From contig CAUJGJ010000313.1 of assembly GCA_963170055.1 (NCBI GenBank), forward strand, positions 6,717,479-6,742,478: a DNA stretch of 25,000 nt, written 5' to 3'. This DNA comes from Halisarca cf. caerulea. Lineage: Eukaryota; Porifera; Demospongiae; Chondrillida; Halisarcidae. A program made the translations under genes and the position numbers. Under the pieces are notes generated by a model. The model ran no database searches. It had not been told where the DNA came from and saw only the letters and a program-made list of their open reading frames with translations. Below are positions 20,354 to 25,000 of the stretch, piece after piece. The number at the start of each line of letters is the position of its first letter. Within the stretch, counting starts at the first letter, position 1.

Positions 20354-21369
20354 ATATAGTAATATACTTCAAGACATACGTATATACTTAATACATATGC
20401 TACAATTGTCAGTAACTGACAGCTCTGATACGTACATATGTCTGTAATGCTACTGTAACAGGACAACTCCAGTACATATACAAGATAGTGGGCTGTTTCG
20501 CTATGCTAACAAGAGAGCGGCACTTCCTGTAATACCACACACCAACACATCAGAAATCCATCATCGACTCGTTTCGATAGTGTGGACTAGGGTGGTGAAA
20601 GAAAGGCCCACCATGATGTTCTAGTTAACTACTGGTGTCAGGGCTAAGTTGCGGCAGACTACTTACGTAGCTCACAAACTCGGACGAAATGTCAGTATAC
20701 GTTCTACACAGGGTAAACTAGCTAAATCAATTCCCAAATCTTGAGCGTCCATACAGACATATTGCCTGAGCTTGTCAAAACAGATTAGTATCATTACACT
20801 CCTAAAGACCAAACAAGATAACCAGTAGGTATATTATAATTATAATATTAAATTTTATAGAAGCACCAGAATGAATGTCCTATGACTTGAATAACCCTTG
20901 TAATATTCGGATGAATGCACTACTGAAAGTGACATGGCCTCACTCCGTATCCCCACTGTATAATCACATGCAGTTTAAGTTGGCCAAGACATGAACCATA
21001 GCTCACTCGATACTCGTGTACCAAATTTATACCCTAGGCAAGGCCACATTCTTTGGTCAAAACCACGAATCAAAGAAAAACGCGTCATAACACATACGGC
21101 ACAGTAATAGACGACACGCAGGGACAGCAAATAGGGTTCAATGAAACAACATGACAGTAGCCAGCAATTCTAGTTACTAATCTAGCCGACGAGGGTGACT
21201 AAAGCCAGCGCAACAATGTTTCCTATCCGCTGCATAGGGGTCTAGGGTGAGTCTACCTAGCTAAGGTTTTTAGGAATGAAATGTCCCAAGACTTTAACAC
21301 AACACGCAATACGAAGTAAGCTTTACCTGTGCTGAAAAATGACAGCAAAACTAGCGCGCGCAGATCCAT
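3588..21369 (-). CDS. Ig-FN3 single-pass receptor with ITIM-like tail (9 exons)
   Basis: Predicted cell-surface receptor of 457 residues, assembled from nine exons: 21327-21369, 12732-13070, 10506-10784, 6423-6565, 5889-5927, 5638-5727, 5252-5303, 4009-4050 and 3588-3934. Every junction has an AG acceptor and GT donor, and phases are compatible throughout (1,1,1,0,0,0,1,1); total 1374 nt ending in TAA. Layout by residue: signal peptide 1-17, Ig-like domain about 18-120, FN3 about 128-220, TM about 225-254, then a tail with VEYAKV at 283-288, VEYTEA at 304-309, a proline-rich stretch at 319-326 and a compact domain at 343-457. Many N-glycosylation sequons lie in the ectodomain. Known of such families: phase-1 Ig/FN3 exons and ITIM-tailed receptors mediate adhesion or recognition. 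The ligand and function here are inference. Additional phase-1 exons hidden in the 8.3-kb first intron cannot be excluded. No poly(A) signal was seen just after the stop. Confidence 0.85.
4009..4050 (-). CDS. Receptor exon 8: basic linker
   Basis: A 42-nt, phase 1-1 exon with acceptor GTATTTCTGCAG and donor AATG/GTAGTG, encoding (G)VKRYIKSDPFKSN. The frame is continuous from exon 7 into exon 9. The donor is weaker than the others. It is short and basic, so it probably acts as a linker into the C-terminal domain. Confidence 0.65.
4102..4244. mobile_element. pogo-like MITE, 143 bp, within a receptor intron
   Basis: Left end (C to G at the first base) AGTGAAACCTCTACAATCC and right end GGATTAGAGAGGCTTCACTG form inverted repeats. 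TA flanks both sides (4100-4101, 4245-4246). Internal sequence repeats the 'AATCCAACA...TTGGATTA' theme. It sits about 50 bases upstream of exon 8 in the transcript sense. Confidence 0.75.
4254..4413. repeat. Foldback: 66-bp inverted arms with 28-bp loop
   Basis: Arms 4254-4319 and 4348-4413 match at 63 of 66 positions, starting TAGATAAATCCCTCCTTGGG and ending with AATTAACCTCG at the loop. The loop repeats part of the arm (AAAGACTAATTGACCGAGG). A shorter related segment, TGTACATGGGAAATGTACTT, recurs at 5121-5140, inside the right end of the adjacent element. Confidence 0.9.
4415..5190. mobile_element. 776-bp element with 14-bp perfect TIRs
   Basis: TATGTATCCTGGTG at 4415-4428 is repeated inverted as CACCAGGATACATA at 5177-5190. 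If the outer TA is read as target duplication, the element is 4417-5188. It begins one base after the foldback arm and holds the ZMYM/QRICH1-like ORF. The boundary could be wrong if the foldback belongs to the same unit. Confidence 0.6.
4492..4851 (+). CDS. Truncated ZMYM2/QRICH1/Crypton-like domain protein
   Basis: A 119-codon frame starting at the ATG that opens MEFQLTEAGF; the frame stays open upstream to 4426. The last 50 residues (NTVWAVTNFENWRKSYNL, then an acidic spacer, then LSKWLSAFVL) match in pattern the helical domain found at the N-terminus of Crypton-type tyrosine-recombinase-derived proteins (ZMYM2, QRICH1, KIAA1958-like): W-A-x-x-x-F-x-x-W, then L-x-x-W-L-x-x-F. In those proteins the chain continues into the DUF3504 catalytic-like region. 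Here it stops two codons later, so the recombinase part is absent or in an unseen exon. Assignment rests on motif memory, not a search. It probably acts, if at all, as a DNA- or partner-binding fragment of a mobile element. Confidence 0.5.
   Translation: MEFQLTEAGFLEELHHLPSCPNLDTDDSEPTGLPGSSNVQSTIPLTDRNRFAALTDLSVWTTPFVPKNTQKNTVWAVTNFENWRKSYNLHESTEPCPSGVLEQISDAEELSKWLSAFVL
5252..5303 (-). CDS. Receptor exon 7: proline-rich tail segment
   Basis: A 52-nt exon, phase 0 to 1, with a strong acceptor TGTGTTTCCCCAG and donor AAAG/GTGGGT. It encodes PGQKVQTPPPDPLPPKK and the first base of a glycine codon. PLPPKK fits a class II SH3-ligand pattern (PxxPxK). It lies between the tyrosine motifs and the C-terminal domain, as expected for a signalling linker. 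Confidence 0.72.
5638..5727 (-). CDS. Receptor exon 6: tyrosine motifs, ITIM-like
   Basis: A 90-nt, phase 0-0 exon with acceptor CCATCTAG and donor GGGA/GTGAGT, residues 282-311. It holds VEYAKV, which fits the ITIM consensus (S/I/V/L-x-Y-x-x-I/V/L), and 21 residues later VEYTEA, which lacks the +3 aliphatic residue and is only ITIM/ITSM-like. In known receptors such motifs are phosphorylated and recruit SH2-domain phosphatases or kinases. That role here is inference from the motif. Confidence 0.78.
5783..5841. repeat. (GT)n microsatellite with GC-interrupted tail
   Basis: About 28 bases of GT followed by GCGT units, in the receptor intron between exons 5 and 6. Confidence 0.95.
5889..5927 (-). 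CDS. Receptor exon 5: small cytoplasmic exon
   Basis: A 39-nt, phase 0-0 exon with acceptor TATCAACAATAG and donor GGG/GTACGT, encoding EPPTNRSKKDLYG. It is too short to be found by ORF length. The support is its exact frame match between the TM exon and the next exon and its good splice sites. Joined to exon 6 it gives DLYGQVEYAKVY, a tyrosine-dense stretch. Confidence 0.65.
6081..6257. repeat. 30-bp minisatellite, about 6 units
   Basis: The unit CATACACTCACATGGGGTAC plus ACTCAACACC repeats at 6081, 6111, 6141, 6171, 6201 and 6231 (last copy partial), with few substitutions, more in the outer units. It lies in the intron between the TM exon and exon 5. It is open in frame on both strands because 30 is a multiple of three, but there is no start, domain or splice evidence for coding. 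Confidence 0.95.
6423..6565 (-). CDS. Receptor exon 4: transmembrane helix
   Basis: A 143-nt exon with a long pyrimidine tract before the acceptor (ATCTCTTCCGAAG) and donor GAGAAG/GTATGT. It enters in phase 1 from the FN3 exon and leaves in phase 0. It encodes GPDNT, then about 27 strongly hydrophobic Ile/Val/Leu/Thr residues, then CVCRNKPKV. The basic residues just after the helix fit the stop-transfer, cytoplasmic-side rule, placing Ig and FN3 outside the cell. The juxtamembrane cysteines are possible palmitoylation sites (inference). Confidence 0.85.
6764..6787. repeat. (TA)n microsatellite
   Basis: Short pure TA run in the intron upstream (minus sense) of the TM exon. Confidence 0.9.
6882..8199 (-). 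mobile_element. Tc1-like transposon, 1.3 kb, inactive
   Basis: Perfect 20-bp terminal inverted repeats, CATTTTTACTTGCACGAGTA at 6882-6901 and its complement at 8180-8199. Imperfect inverted similarity continues inward to CCTATCTTTAATCA (6945-6958 and, complemented, 8123-8136). Size and internal transposase remains fit a full-length Tc1/mariner element. The transposase is broken, and the half of the element nearest 6882 no longer reads as transposase. Confidence 0.75.
7800..8060 (-). pseudogene. Tc1-like transposase relic
   Basis: Conceptual minus-strand reading gives LDWNFRGTVYYQMIKDINK, then MKRFEWAQANQGNDF. After a frameshift it reads TNESTIQMETHCCFCCGKK, then QKLYYKPGQ. This follows the Tc1-family order (W-F-R-G, KRLEWA, TDE-x-x-x-Q-x-E, KKG, KPRP). 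The first catalytic Asp of the DDE triad, in the usual TDE, is Asn here, and there is a frameshift just before it, so it is dead. Sequence beyond KPGQ does not match the family further. Confidence 0.72.
8283..8329. repeat. (GATA)n microsatellite
   Basis: About eleven clean ATAG units just outside the Tc1-like element. Confidence 0.95.
8330..9058. other. Intronic spacer between mobile elements
   Basis: A 76-codon frame at 8340-8570 is hydrophobic but has no start context or homology pattern. The last part (about 8998-9058) resembles the inner terminal region of the Tc1-like element and is the target of the piggyBac-like insertion. Confidence 0.35.
8832..8860. repeat. Solo terminus of the TACCGTATAG family
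   Basis: TACCGTATAGCAGAAAATCT followed by TCGCGAA matches the end of the CpG-rich MITE family. No partner end was found nearby, so it is a truncated copy. Confidence 0.5.
9063..10033. mobile_element. piggyBac-like element, 971 bp, TTAA duplications
   Basis: Left end CCCTATGACCCGTAA (9063-9077) and right end TTATGGGTCAGAGGG (10019-10033) are inverted repeats with two mismatches in 15. Each is bordered by TTAA (9059-9062 and 10034-10037). TTAA targets with CCC...GGG ends are the hallmark of piggyBac elements. No piggyBac transposase is present; instead it carries a small two-exon ORF. The flanks join into CTATCTTTAATCAGTAC, matching the inner end of the nearby Tc1-like element, so insertion was into a copy of that element. 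Confidence 0.75.
9233..9953 (+). CDS. Two-exon hypothetical ORF carried by piggyBac-like element
   Basis: Exon 1 at 9233-9359 begins ATG (context AAAATGG) and reads MAEDIACDRLFFVCEYFPDQ, then a cysteine-bearing segment (CFRYQCVAKDMCF). Its donor is ATAG/GTAGTT. Exon 2 at 9637-9953 follows TTTGATACAG and reads RTFKSLPNNSSDYTTVL, then QIFLFEDDLLSSGFC, ending at TAA. The phase is 1 on both sides, giving 147 residues without a stop. I do not recognise the protein. The spaced cysteines could bind a metal or form bridges. It fills much of the element's plus strand, so it may be captured cargo or a decayed element protein. No signal peptide or membrane segment. Confidence 0.45.
10040..10249 (-). pseudogene. 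Tc1-like transposase N-terminal HTH fragment
   Basis: Reading down the minus strand, an internal Met at 10186 opens MVHSDYVKQQVLIHFFNSKK, then PPTIHELLREEGLQTTRMGV, then YKLNKGY. This is the paired helix-turn-helix start of Tc1-like transposases (K-x-P-T-I-x-x-L-L-x-E-E-G-...-G-V-Y-K-x-x-K). It ends at a stop formed at the TTAA that borders the piggyBac-like element, so the rest of the transposase is gone. In life this part binds the transposon ends. Confidence 0.7.
10506..10784 (-). CDS. Receptor exon 3: fibronectin type III domain
   Basis: A 279-nt exon, phase 1-1, acceptor TATCTGCAG, donor ACAG/GTGAGT, residues 128-220. It opens TTPPTIT and carries the FN3 hallmarks: VLRW (strand B tryptophan), YTYRYVLTW (strand C) and FSGLPRGNYTVTITA (the loop and F strand with the conserved Leu and Tyr). 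A cysteine follows the strand-B tryptophan by five residues, a feature shared with the plus-strand FN3 relic at 22209-22365, which suggests common descent. Several sequons (NST, NHT, NYT, NLT) indicate heavy glycosylation. Confidence 0.88.
10921..11597. mobile_element. 677-bp TIR element
   Basis: TACGGTACAGGTCAAAAGTT and six more bases at 10921-10946 match the complement of 11572-11597 at 25 of 26 positions. The outer TA can be read as a TA duplication (element 10923-11595). No transposase. It lies in the intron between the Ig and FN3 exons. Confidence 0.85.
11436..11521. repeat. 22-bp degenerate subterminal tandem repeat
   Basis: Four units near the right end of the 677-bp element share AAGCTTTCCTATCGCGTGCG-like sequence with growing divergence (AAACTTCAGTATCGCGTGTG, AAACTTTTTCCATCGTGCGG). 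Subterminal repeats in DNA transposons are often transposase-binding sites; here that is inference. Confidence 0.65.
11598..12731. other. Receptor intron, little recognised
   Basis: Between the 677-bp element and the Ig exon. It holds a small hairpin CAGACATCTTGTCTG near 12106-12120 and a palindromic GTGGGGCTGCAGCCCC at 12416-12431, which resembles sequence at 24527-24541. No coding exon seen. Confidence 0.4.
12732..13070 (-). CDS. Receptor exon 2: Ig-like domain
   Basis: A 339-nt exon, phase 1 at both ends, with acceptor TTCTGCAG and donor CCAG/GTGAGT. It covers residues 15-127. The Ig signature is VTLLC (Cys39), an IRW tryptophan (Trp58) and DHGDRVITC (Cys103), 64 residues between the cysteines, as expected for an Ig sandwich. 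Cys30 and Cys105 may form an extra bridge, which is inference. Sequons are NIT, NGT, NIS and NVT. Phase 1-1 flanks are the classic arrangement for shuffled extracellular modules. A related but broken copy of part of this exon lies on the plus strand at 868-985. Confidence 0.88.
13680..13846. repeat. Inverted repeat carrying two hammerhead-like cores (Penelope-type?)
   Basis: Outer arms 13680-13702 and 13824-13846 match at 22 of 23. Inner arms 13748-13766 and 13771-13789 are perfect over 19 bases around a 4-base loop. Each half carries a CTGAAGA...GAAAC block, one per strand (minus 13757-13732, plus 13780-13810). CTGANGA-stem-GAAA is the hammerhead ribozyme core, known in terminal repeats of Penelope-like retroelements, which often occur inverted. 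The plus-strand copy has lost a clean stem II. No reverse transcriptase is present. Confidence 0.6.
14094..14420 (-). CDS. Unrecognised open frame in the first intron
   Basis: An open minus-strand frame of about 109 codons ending ...LPWFWAKK, with ATG at 14333 in the middle. It has a hydrophobic block (LVLQALLLNFLLATSLA) and a basic region (MSKCKRMRG). No splice sites in receptor phase were found and the composition is unlike the Ig/FN3 exons, so it is not proposed as a receptor exon. It may be a transposon remnant or chance. Confidence 0.2.
14421..15072. other. Intronic spacer, nothing recognised
   Basis: AT-rich DNA with no repeat ends or exon signals that I can support. Confidence 0.35.
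15073..15411 (+). CDS. Unrecognised 112-codon frame
   Basis: A plus-strand frame, antisense to the receptor intron, reading ...FLKLAVHRNSLSASL, then NRQCTITVMNPF, ending HVDTDD before TGA. It has balanced composition but no recognised domain. It may be a fragment of mobile-element coding sequence. Kept only because it is the longest non-repetitive plus-strand frame in the first intron. Confidence 0.2.
   Translation: MLSIEITFVPLKILKIPFLKLAVHRNSLSASLNNLVTVGYNRQCTITVMNPFCTTTEKLVDSGSKRLPWSNGKESQWGNRDLQPTQNLRSIVDVEVTHKTGNHVTKHVDTDD
15412..16395. other. Intronic spacer, nothing recognised
   Basis: No exon, inverted repeat or tandem array that I can support. A CCTAACCTCACCTAACG run near 16332-16348 is too short to call telomere-like. 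Confidence 0.35.
16396..16619. mobile_element. MITE, TACCGTATATCCGG family, 224 bp
   Basis: Left end TACCGTATATCCGGAAATAT and, complemented from the right, TACTGTATGTATATCCGGAA match with a short insertion. Inner segments AATTTGGCG and CGCCAAATT also pair. Related in its end sequence to the 2941-3160 element, but with TTGGCGAA in place of TTCGCGAA motifs. Confidence 0.75.
17492..17541. repeat. GC-rich hairpin with GCGGCC arms
   Basis: GAGTAGCGGCC at 17492-17502 pairs with GGCCGCTACTC at 17530-17540, and GCCTTC pairs with GAAGGC nearer the centre. It is striking because the surroundings are AT-rich. Its role is unknown; it may be a structured inner part of the surrounding element. Confidence 0.7.
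17830..17979 (+). CDS. Small ORF with a predicted signal peptide
   Basis: ATG (context AAAATGG) opens MAKRTYPLIALLALVLPSTT, then AAVLIQNEDQIFLG, ending at TGA after 49 codons. Residues 2-22 are a textbook signal peptide: basic n-region, Leu/Ala core, TTAA-type small residues before cleavage. The mature part would be about 27 residues with one cysteine. It could be a short secreted peptide, a first exon (a weak GT lies at 17974), or chance. It is antisense within the receptor's first intron and inside the candidate 1.7-kb element. Confidence 0.4.
   Translation: MAKRTYPLIALLALVLPSTTAAVLIQNEDQIFLGMFCSLFRLPQFYTYV
18810..18985. mobile_element. pogo-like MITE, 176 bp
   Basis: Ends CAGTGAAACCTGTCTAATCC and GGATTAGGCAGGTTCCACTG, with AGCAC/GTGCT continuing inward, are bordered by TA (18808-18809, 18986-18987). 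Internal GCTGGATTA repeats echo the ends. Confidence 0.85.
18990..19176. mobile_element. pogo/Tigger-like MITE, 187 bp, second copy
   Basis: CAGTCAGACCTCACTTATCT... through ...AAGTGAAGTCTTACTG, with TA on both sides (18988-18989, 19177-19178). It is the reverse complement of the 1595-1781 element, of identical length, with shared internal segments such as the ATAGTGTACAGTAGGATTAT region. It lies four bases from the preceding MITE. Confidence 0.85.
19179..20004. other. Intronic spacer with a CA tract
   Basis: TACGTACA-rich DNA; frames at 19337-19564 and 19357-19548 have no support. It contains the CA tract listed separately. Confidence 0.4.
19817..19881. repeat. (CA)n microsatellite
   Basis: CA run with one CGCAAA interruption. 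Confidence 0.95.
20005..20270. mobile_element. hAT-like MITE, 266 bp
   Basis: Perfect 15-bp inverted ends CAGTGTTCTCCCCAG and CTGGGGAGAACACTG, of the CAG...CTG hAT type. An inner hairpin GAAGGCATGT...ACATGCCTTC lies near the right end. No matching 8-bp target duplication is visible, so the family call is tentative. Confidence 0.7.
20299..20351. repeat. (CA)n microsatellite
   Basis: Pure CA run beside the hAT-like MITE. Confidence 0.95.
20352..21326. other. 5' part of the receptor's first intron
   Basis: No further exon or element ends supported. It is less repetitive than the rest of the intron, so it may contain regulatory DNA, but no site can be named. Confidence 0.35.
21327..21369 (-). 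CDS. Receptor exon 1: start codon and signal peptide
   Basis: Encodes MDLRALVLLSFFST and one extra nucleotide, ending CAGCACAG before GTAAAG, so the intron is phase 1. Joined to the Ig exon it reads ...FFSTAVAQDVN, with an AVA site suggesting cleavage after residue 17. The ATG has G at -3 and G at +4. An in-frame ATG at 21438 would add 23 polar residues ahead of the hydrophobic core, so the downstream ATG is preferred. A CCAAT-like sequence lies on the minus strand near 21397-21405, about 30 bases upstream of the ATG. The transcription start is not visible. Confidence 0.75.
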
Positions 21370-21470
21370 TACAACTTCTCTTTCCAGCCGCTGGTTATTG
21401 GGCGTTGATAGACAAGCTACATTGTAAGAACAATGCACTTTGTTCCGGATAACGCACGTATACTGTGGTC
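21370..21470 (-). promoter_or_regulatory. Putative 5' flank of the receptor gene
   Basis: About 100 bases upstream of the receptor ATG. Read on the minus strand, it holds a GCCCAATAACC (CCAAT-like) site about 30 bases before the ATG and no obvious TATA box. Proximity to the ATG means part of it may be 5' UTR. Confidence 0.25.
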
Positions 21471-21863
21471 AGATTCCTAGTGTATTAGGTCAAGGTCGTA
21501 GTAATGTACGAATTAATATTGCATGTAGAATCCTAATACTGACGCATGTTATTATCTCCAAGTACACCTACACGTATCTTTCAGTTCAAGTCCTACTCCC
21601 AAATATTATGTAGAGTGGGGAAAAGGGTAAGGGGGAGGATGTGGTGAACAGAAAACAGTGAAATACAGTAACTTAGTTTCACAAATTTAAAGGAAAGATG
21701 GCATGCATAATATAAAATGCACAGTATATATCGGGAGAGGTGGAAACTAGTGGGAATTAATGCCACTATAGACCCACTTGGTGAGTGGGTATGGTTAGGG
21801 GTTACCCAGGTATGCACAACTAAAACACTAAACTGGTTAGTATAGTTTTTTAGTTGTGTGTAC

Positions 21864-21888
21864 CTGAAGAAGCCCAAGTGGGCGAAAC
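21864..21888 (+). ncRNA. Hammerhead-ribozyme-like core, isolated
   Basis: CTGAAGA, then a GCCC-AAGT-GGGC stem-loop, then GAAAC. This meets the CUGANGA-stemII-GAAA core, with one unpaired A at the base of stem II. Downstream ACATTGTA allows a very short stem III and a GUA cleavage site, as in Penelope-like elements, but stem I pairs poorly, so it is probably degenerate. It resembles the two cores at 13732-13810. Confidence 0.4.
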
Positions 21889-22208
21889 ATTGTACAATTG
21901 AAGGATTGTTGATGAAAATTGTGACATGCGTTATCTGTCCAAAGCTAAAACTTATCCTAATTAGTAAGTGGGTGTTTATTGAACTTCGAACATGATGTCA
22001 TTGTGATGATATAATATAAAAAAATGAGAAAGTGATGAAGCATAGGATGAACATAATATGCACGTGATGTGGCACTATCAGTGTATGATCAGTTTCACAT
22101 CAGAAATTCATCTCATTTCCCGGGACTGTTGTGTGTGCTTTGTGTTGTCAAGACTAATATGCATCGATTGGTGAATGCATTATCAGCACTACTCACTATC
22201 CACTGCAG

Positions 22209-22362
22209 ATCTGACCCCACCTACCAACACTACCATTGACTCACTTGCCTCTACCATCACTCTTAAATGGAGTGACCAACCCTGTACTGTGAGGTACAGT
22301 GTATCCTGGATGTACACCAGTGATGATGGCACTACTACCACTGATAGTGGAGTTACAGTGTT

Positions 22363-22365
<3 letters not shown>
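22209..22365 (+). pseudogene. FN3 exon of a second receptor, cut by a CA tract
   Basis: After a good acceptor (TCCACTGCAG) a phase-1 exon reads LTPPTNTTIDSLAS, then TITLKWSDQPCTVRYSVSW. This matches the pattern of the minus-strand FN3 exon (TPPT start, strand-B Trp, Cys four or five residues later, strand-C Trp). After GVTVFDT the frame runs straight into CACACA and the conserved second half (L-x-P-G-x-x-Y) is missing. So it is the front half of an FN3 exon from a plus-strand paralogue, truncated or interrupted. A working gene would need an alternative end. Confidence 0.6.
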
Positions 22366-23310
<945 letters not shown>

Positions 23311-23471
23311 CAGTGGAATCTCCAAATAAAAGATGCTTGGGACAAATAGCTCTGCGTATTCGTTCTTTATGAAGACTCCAAGGTTGTCCTCTTTGGGAAA
23401 TTCAAAATGTACAGCTATAGGGAGAATGCACTTGGGACCTCAAGTGTTGTCCTTTGTAGAGAGGCCCATTG
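23311..23471. mobile_element. pogo-like MITE, 161 bp
   Basis: CAGTGGAATCTCCAAATAAA... and ...TTGTAGAGAGGCCCATTG are imperfect inverted ends, and GTCC/GGAC segments pair inside. TA is on both sides (23309-23310, 23472-23473). Confidence 0.65.
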
Positions 23472-23473
23472 TA

Positions 23474-24227
23474 TATGCATTGTCCTTAATTGGGAGAGTC
23501 TAGTATCCCAACAGATCAGAACCCAAAATACCCAACATGCATGGATGCATTTTCAGTGTCTAGACATGTTCTCTTACTGAGCAGTGATAATGTCACTGTT
23601 GTTATTCTTGAGAGGCTTTAAATTAGCTGTTGCTCAGATTCTTCAACCATTTTCCACACTTGATTTCAGTGCCATCTAACTGCACATGCTCAGTATTAGT
23701 TTTTCTATATTTTTATCCATGACCTGTGCTGTTTTACAATTTGTTCAAGTAATTGTCGATTTCTCATGGCAATTGATTGCAACAATTACAACTTGTCACA
23801 GATCGATTAATCTGATAATCGATTTAATCGCACAACATTAATTGTAACAGAAGGTCACCCTCAAACTGCATGGTGTGTTCACAGTACATATATAGCCAAG
23901 AATTTACATCCATTTTGGTGTAAACGTTGCCACATACTTCCGACAGTGGCAGGTGTTGGAAAAATCAGGATATAGACTGACAGTGCATGTACACAAAAGT
24001 GCATATGCATGATGGGGATTTTCGGGCACCCACACAGTTGCAATCTGGAATCTCTCAATGGTAAAACGAAGGAACATATGCAGTGTGGGACGTACATGCT
24101 TGTTTGTAATTACCTAATACAGTGATACTGCCATTACCAATGGATTCAACCAAGTGAAAAGTGTTTGAAAGCTAGTGTTTTAAACAAAGTATAGAACTAG
24201 TACAATGACAACATGCCATTATTTTTA
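23474..24227. other. Spacer, nothing recognised
   Basis: AT-rich, with an ATCGATTAATCTGATAATCGAT palindromic zone near 23803-23826. The 72-codon minus frame at 23879-24097 has no recognisable feature. Confidence 0.35.
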
Positions 24228-24250
24228 GGGGCTGCCACAGGCAGCCCCTA
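24228..24250. repeat. Perfect 10-bp-arm hairpin AGGGGCTGCC/GGCAGCCCCT
   Basis: AGGGGCTGCC, a three-base loop ACA, then GGCAGCCCCT. A related GGGGCGGCAGCCCC lies at 24527-24540 and GGGGCTGCAGCCCC at 12417-12430, suggesting a shared repeat family terminus. Confidence 0.75.
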
Positions 24251-24291
24251 TATTGTTTTCATTTGGACTTCCGGTGTGTAACGCTCGTCCG

Positions 24292-24293
<2 letters not shown>

Positions 24294-24336
<43 letters not shown>
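24294..24336. repeat. (TA)n microsatellite
   Basis: TA run with one ACATA interruption. Confidence 0.95.
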
Positions 24337-24845
24337 ATATGGATTTGAAGAAAAGTCTTATAATAGAGAATTTATATAATAGTAATAGAGAAGTATGAAT
24401 TTATATAGGAATGAGTTATAGGAATTGTTTTGAAAACAATTGCCCAGTTACAATAAACAGTATGTTCAATGAATGTTCAGCTGTGCACTTGCACTCCAAT
24501 GCTTTGCAAGTGATTCGAGTGCGTGGGGCGGCAGCCCCCACGAGTTTTTAACTCGAATTACTTGTTTTCTTAATAATACATGCATGCATGCAGTAAAAAG
24601 TGCAATATTATATAACTATACATGCACACTTATACTATACAACATGCACATTTCACTTAACAGTTTTACTTGACAATGTGTATCACTTGTATAATACACT
24701 CATATATGAACAACTCTCATACCACGCATTACTCTGCATGCATACCTTCTCCATGCAGTAAATCATTCCACAATAATATTAATAGCTATATAGCAACCTT
24801 GATAATGCATAGTGTTACGCACATAGAACTGGATCAATACCCTAA

Positions 24846-25000
24846 ATCCGAAAATATTCACGAACAGTAAATTTCACAAATCGGCGTCATATCTAGTAGG
24901 CAGAAAAAATCACGACTAAAAATTTCCCGAATCTCACCATACATTGTCTATGCCTATACTTTGGAACGTGTGCAGGAATATTCACGACAAAAAATTGCTA
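24846..25000. repeat. Decayed copy of the CGCGAA-type MITE
   Basis: Words such as AAATATTCACGA, AAATTTCACAAA, AAATCACGAC and AATATTCACGAC match the TTCGCGAA-family interior after CpG to TpG/CpA decay. The end is cut by the window, so the boundaries are uncertain. Confidence 0.35.

Noticed and set aside
21370..21438. Upstream in-frame ATG at 21438 as the receptor start
   Set aside because: It would put 23 polar residues before the signal peptide; the 21369 ATG has better context and a normal signal peptide length.

Overview
The window looks like nuclear DNA of an early-branching marine animal. A demosponge is my best guess, but that is inference from style and no marker gene proves it. Supporting signs are metazoan-type exons with GT/AG introns, phase-1 Ig and FN3 modules, a low gene density, very long CA/GT microsatellites, many GTAC/TACGTA-rich spacers and a dense crop of short inverted-repeat DNA transposons. 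There is no bacterial operon, CRISPR array, tRNA or rRNA that I can support.

Main gene. One minus-strand gene runs through most of the window (21369 down to 3588). I could assemble nine coding exons whose splice sites and phases all agree: signal peptide (21327-21369), Ig-like domain (12732-13070), FN3 domain (10506-10784), transmembrane helix (6423-6565), four small cytoplasmic exons (5889-5927, 5638-5727, 5252-5303, 4009-4050) and a last exon with a compact C-terminal domain (3588-3934). They sum to 1374 nt, or 457 residues plus stop, with no frame break. The product is a secretory-pathway, single-pass surface receptor: signal peptide, Ig, FN3, TM, a tail with an ITIM-like tyrosine motif (VEYAKV) and a proline-rich SH3-type motif, then an about 115-residue C-terminal domain I do not recognise with certainty. 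Decayed paralogous exons lie on the opposite strand at both edges: an Ig exon relic at 868-985 and a half FN3 exon at 22209-22365. Each abuts a very long CA tract, so the locus is probably part of a multicopy receptor cluster.

Mobile DNA. The introns and flanks are full of transposon remnants. They include pogo/Tigger-like MITEs with TA duplications (1595-1781, 4102-4244, 18810-18985, 18990-19176, 23311-23471, perhaps 2343-2700) and a CpG-rich TACCGTAT-ended family (2941-3160, 16396-16619, and ends at 8832, 16859 and 18545). There is a 1.3-kb Tc1-like element with a dead transposase (6882-8199) and a 971-bp piggyBac-like element with TTAA duplications (9063-10033) that carries a small two-exon ORF and sits inside a second Tc1-like fragment. 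Others are a 776-bp inverted-repeat element with a truncated ZMYM/QRICH1/Crypton-like ORF (4415-5190), a 160-bp foldback (4254-4413), a 677-bp element (10921-11597), a hAT-like 266-bp element (20005-20270), and a Penelope-like inverted repeat with hammerhead-ribozyme-like cores (13680-13846, plus 21864-21888).

Region by region: 1-3587 holds a CA tract, an Ig relic and MITEs. 3588-6565 holds the receptor tail and TM exons, with a transposon cluster in the intron between the exons at 4009-4050 and 5252-5303. 6566-10505 is the intron with the Tc1-like and piggyBac-like elements. 10506-13070 holds the FN3 and Ig exons. 13071-21326 is the long first intron with many MITEs and a small signal-peptide ORF at 17830-17979. 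21327-21470 is the receptor start. 21471-25000 is intergenic, with the FN3 relic, the largest CA tract and further MITEs.
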